Shown here: piece after piece, positions 61,948 to 64,000 of the stretch
How positions within the stretch are numbered: the first letter of the stretch is position 1
Layout of the letters: the number at the start of each line of letters is the position of its first letter
DNA from: UBA1858 sp045105615
GTDB lineage: Bacteria > Pseudomonadota > Gammaproteobacteria > UBA4575
Assembly (NCBI GenBank): GCA_045105615.1
Contig: JBGCDS010000002.1
Location: 1-64,000, forward strand
Direction: 5' to 3'
DNA: 64,000 nt
Position numbers and translations under genes: made by a program
Notes under the pieces: model-generated
What the model saw: the letters and a program-made list of their open reading frames with translations, nothing else
What the model was told of the DNA's origin: nothing
The model's database searches: none

Positions 61948-63762
61948 CTAACTTTTTTTAGGCGTGCGTTTACGCTCATGTTCTTTTAAGAATTTTTTAC
62001 GAATTCTTATATTCACAGGTGTGACTTCAACTAGCTCATCATCATCAATAAATTCTAATGCATACTCTAATGTCACATCGACAGGGGTAGTCAACACGAT
62101 GTTCTCGTCTGTTCCAGAAGCTCGCACATTAGTTAGCTGTTTACCCTTAAGCGCGTTAACAGTTAGGTCATTGTCACGAGTATGGATACCAATGACCATA
62201 CCTTCATAAATTTCTTCACCGTGTCCAATCATCATGCGTCCACGCTCTTGCAAACTAAATATTGCATACCCAGCAGCTTTACCTTGACCATTCGAGATCA
62301 ATACACCTCGTGAGCGTTGGCCAATCCCAGTAGAAACAGTCGGTCCGTAACTATCAAATACGCTATAAATAAGCCCTGTTCCAGATGTCATCGTCATAAA
62401 TTCTGTACGAAAACCAATCAATCCACGTGCAGGAATAACATAGTCTAAACGCACACGACCTTTACCATCTGGCTCCATATTCTTAAGCTCACCACGCCGA
62501 TCGCCCAATTGCTCCATGACAGAACCTTGATGGTCGGTCTCAACATCAATAGTTAACTGCTCAAATGGCTCTAATACCACACCATTTTCTTCTCGGGTAA
62601 TTACTTCTGGGCGCCCTACCGCGAGTTCAAACCCTTCACGTCGCATGGTTTCAATCAATACTGAAAGATGTAATTCACCACGGCCTGAAACTCTATATTT
62701 TTCACTATTTTCAATAGTTTCCACGCGTAATGCAACATTATGCTTTAACTCTTGCTGCAGACGATCCCAGATGTTTCTACTGGTCACATACTTGCCTTCT
62801 TTTCCTGCAAATGGTGAAGCATTAGCTTGAAAAGTCATACTGATGGTTGGTTCATCTACGGTCAGCGGCTTGAGCGCCTCTACCGTATCGGGTTGACAAA
62901 TTGTGTCGGAAATATCCAGAGGATCAATACCGGTAATAGCTACAATATCCCCTGCACTGGCTGACTCAACTTCAATTCTCTCCAGGCCATGGAATCCCAG
63001 AATTTGTAATATTTTGCCTTTTCGCTGTTTACCTTCTCTATCAATAATCGCGATCGGTGTATTTGATTTGATCTCCCCACGCTTAATTCTTCCTATACCA
63101 ATAACTCCGACATAGTTGTTGTAATCTAATGTCGATATCTGCATTTGGAACGGGCCGTTAGCATCCACATCTGGAGCTTTTACATTTTCAACGATGCTCG
63201 TAAGTAACGGCGTCATATCACCTTCACGTACACTTGCATCAAGTCCTGCGTAACCGTTAATTCCAGAAGCGTAGACCACTGGAAAGTCTAACTGTTCATC
63301 AGTCGCTCCCAAGCGATCGAAAAGATCAAATGTGCGATCCAACACCCAGTCAGGCCGTGCGCCATCACGGTCAATCTTATTTATAACAACGATTGGACAG
63401 AAGCCCATATTAAATGCTTTTTGAGTCACGAAACGTGTTTGCGGCATTGGACCTTCAACTGCATCAACCAATAACAGCACGCAATCCACCATCGAAAGAA
63501 CTCGTTCGACTTCTCCACCGAAATCAGCATGTCCTGGAGTATCTACAATATTAATACGATATTCATTCCAGCGGATGGCAGTATTCTTTGAAAGAATAGT
63601 GATTCCACGCTCTTTTTCTAGGTCGTTAGAGTCCATTACTCGCACTTGAGGGGCTGAGCGTTCATCAAACGTGCCAGACTGCTGTAGAAGTTGATCAACC
63701 AGGGTTGTTTTTCCATGGTCAACGTGGGCAATAATGGCGATGTTACGAAGTTTGTCAGTCAC
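61948..63762 (-). CDS. typA: Translational GTPase TypA/BipA
   Basis: 604-residue ribosome-associated GTPase involved in assembly at low temperature and stress. The G domain has AHVDHGKTTLVDQLL (G1), DTPGHADFGGE (G3) and NKIDR (G4), followed by a beta-barrel domain, domains III and V as in EF-G, and the TypA-specific C-terminal domain. The start is a GTG with AAGGA about 7 bases upstream. It converges with the GGDEF-EAL gene. The 5' neighbourhood to the window edge is very A+T-rich. Confidence 0.96.
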   Translation of the reverse strand: MTDKLRNIAIIAHVDHGKTTLVDQLLQQSGTFDERSAPQVRVMDSNDLEKERGITILSKNTAIRWNEYRINIVDTPGHADFGGEVERVLSMVDCVLLLVDAVEGPMPQTRFVTQKAFNMGFCPIVVINKIDRDGARPDWVLDRTFDLFDRLGATDEQLDFPVVYASGINGYAGLDASVREGDMTPLLTSIVENVKAPDVDANGPFQMQISTLDYNNYVGVIGIGRIKRGEIKSNTPIAIIDREGKQRKGKILQILGFHGLERIEVESASAGDIVAITGIDPLDISDTICQPDTVEALKPLTVDEPTISMTFQANASPFAGKEGKYVTSRNIWDRLQQELKHNVALRVETIENSEKYRVSGRGELHLSVLIETMRREGFELAVGRPEVITREENGVVLEPFEQLTIDVETDHQGSVMEQLGDRRGELKNMEPDGKGRVRLDYVIPARGLIGFRTEFMTMTSGTGLIYSVFDSYGPTVSTGIGQRSRGVLISNGQGKAAGYAIFSLQERGRMMIGHGEEIYEGMVIGIHTRDNDLTVNALKGKQLTNVRASGTDENIVLTTPVDVTLEYALEFIDDDELVEVTPVNIRIRKKFLKEHERKRTPKKS

Positions 63763-64000
63763 GTGCTGGTCCTTGTTTCAGAATGCGCGCGATTATACAT
63801 GCACGCTGTCCAATTGATAGCAGCTGCATCAAAGCAGGATGGATATACTCAACTATTAAGATTCAATGAGGACTATTACCATATCTATAAATTACTTTAT
63901 ATTTTACTTATAACTATCTGTATATAATAACTTATTAATAAGCCTTATATCTATAATCTTATTTAATAATAGTTTATAAATTATTGATTATTATATATTT
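63763..64000. other. A+T-rich upstream region of typA to the window edge
   Basis: 238 bp, with long A/T-only runs in the last 120 bases (for example tatataataact at 63922). It presumably contains the typA promoter and possibly that of a gene beyond the edge. I see no coding sequence that I can support. Confidence 0.5.

Noticed and set aside
61931..61954. Hairpin followed by T5 on the plus strand at the end of typA
   Set aside because: The T-run is the Lys codons of typA read on the other strand. It may act as a terminator by chance, but the stem is A+T-rich and weak.

Overview
The window looks like a chromosomal segment of an A+T-rich gammaproteobacterium. The evidence is a one-piece tmRNA with an ANDDNFALAA tag, a long single-chain PurL, EttA, DusA, Aat, TypA, the gene order glyA-nrdR-ribD-ribE-ribBX-ribH-nusB-thiL-pgpA, a complete type II secretion operon and type IV pilus-type ATPases. 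I cannot name a genus. I saw no rRNA, CRISPR array, insertion sequence or prophage, and base composition looks even throughout.

Layout. 1-9.9 kb: tmRNA (-), an AlkB-type repair dioxygenase (-), two tiny membrane proteins (-), purL (+), an outer-membrane barrel protein and the Tat-exported methionine-sulfoxide reductase MsrP (+), a COG2607-type AAA ATPase (-), the remains of a permease/UnbV fusion gene (+), and a membrane-anchored Met/Ala/Asp/Lys repeat protein (+). 9.9-19.3 kb: ettA (-), then glyA, nrdR and a tightly packed riboflavin/thiamine/phospholipid operon. That operon contains a proteasome-like Ntn hydrolase between ribD and ribE. 19.5-25.6 kb: a five-gene block made of a HEAT-repeat Ser/Thr kinase, two PilT-like retraction ATPases, a membrane-anchored retropepsin-like protease and a class III nucleotide cyclase fused to an FHA domain. 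25.7-30.5 kb: gltX, tRNA-Ala(GGC), an HxlR-type regulator (-) and an exbB-exbD-exbD-tonB energy module. 30.7-42.5 kb: two members of a small arginine-rich protein family (+), then gspCDEFGHIJKLMN (-).

42.7-52.7 kb: tRNA-Glu(UUC), a protein with a VPLPA-type C-terminal sorting signal, two glycosyltransferases, dusA (-), a divergent Aat-family protein (-), an M17 aminopeptidase (-), a YadG/YadH-type ABC exporter (+), an ExeA-like AAA ATPase with an FHA domain (-), fur (-) and an HdeA-like secreted protein (-). 52.7-59 kb: a probable unannotated small RNA (-), and a chaperone-usher pilus locus in which chaperone and usher (+) face four predicted subunit genes (-). 59.4-64 kb: a conserved small hypothetical gene (-), a third arginine-rich family member (-), a GGDEF-EAL protein with a degenerate GGDEF half (+) and typA (-).

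The themes that connect genes are surface machinery and phospho-dependent signalling. A Ser/Thr kinase and FHA readers occur with pilus-type ATPases, an ExeA-type ATPase also carries FHA, and the window holds a full T2SS, a chaperone-usher pilus and a TonB system. The strongest candidates for undescribed biology are the kinase/PilT/cyclase-FHA block, the three-member arginine-rich family, the proteasome-like gene in the rib operon, the split pilus locus and the candidate small RNA at 52.78-52.97 kb.
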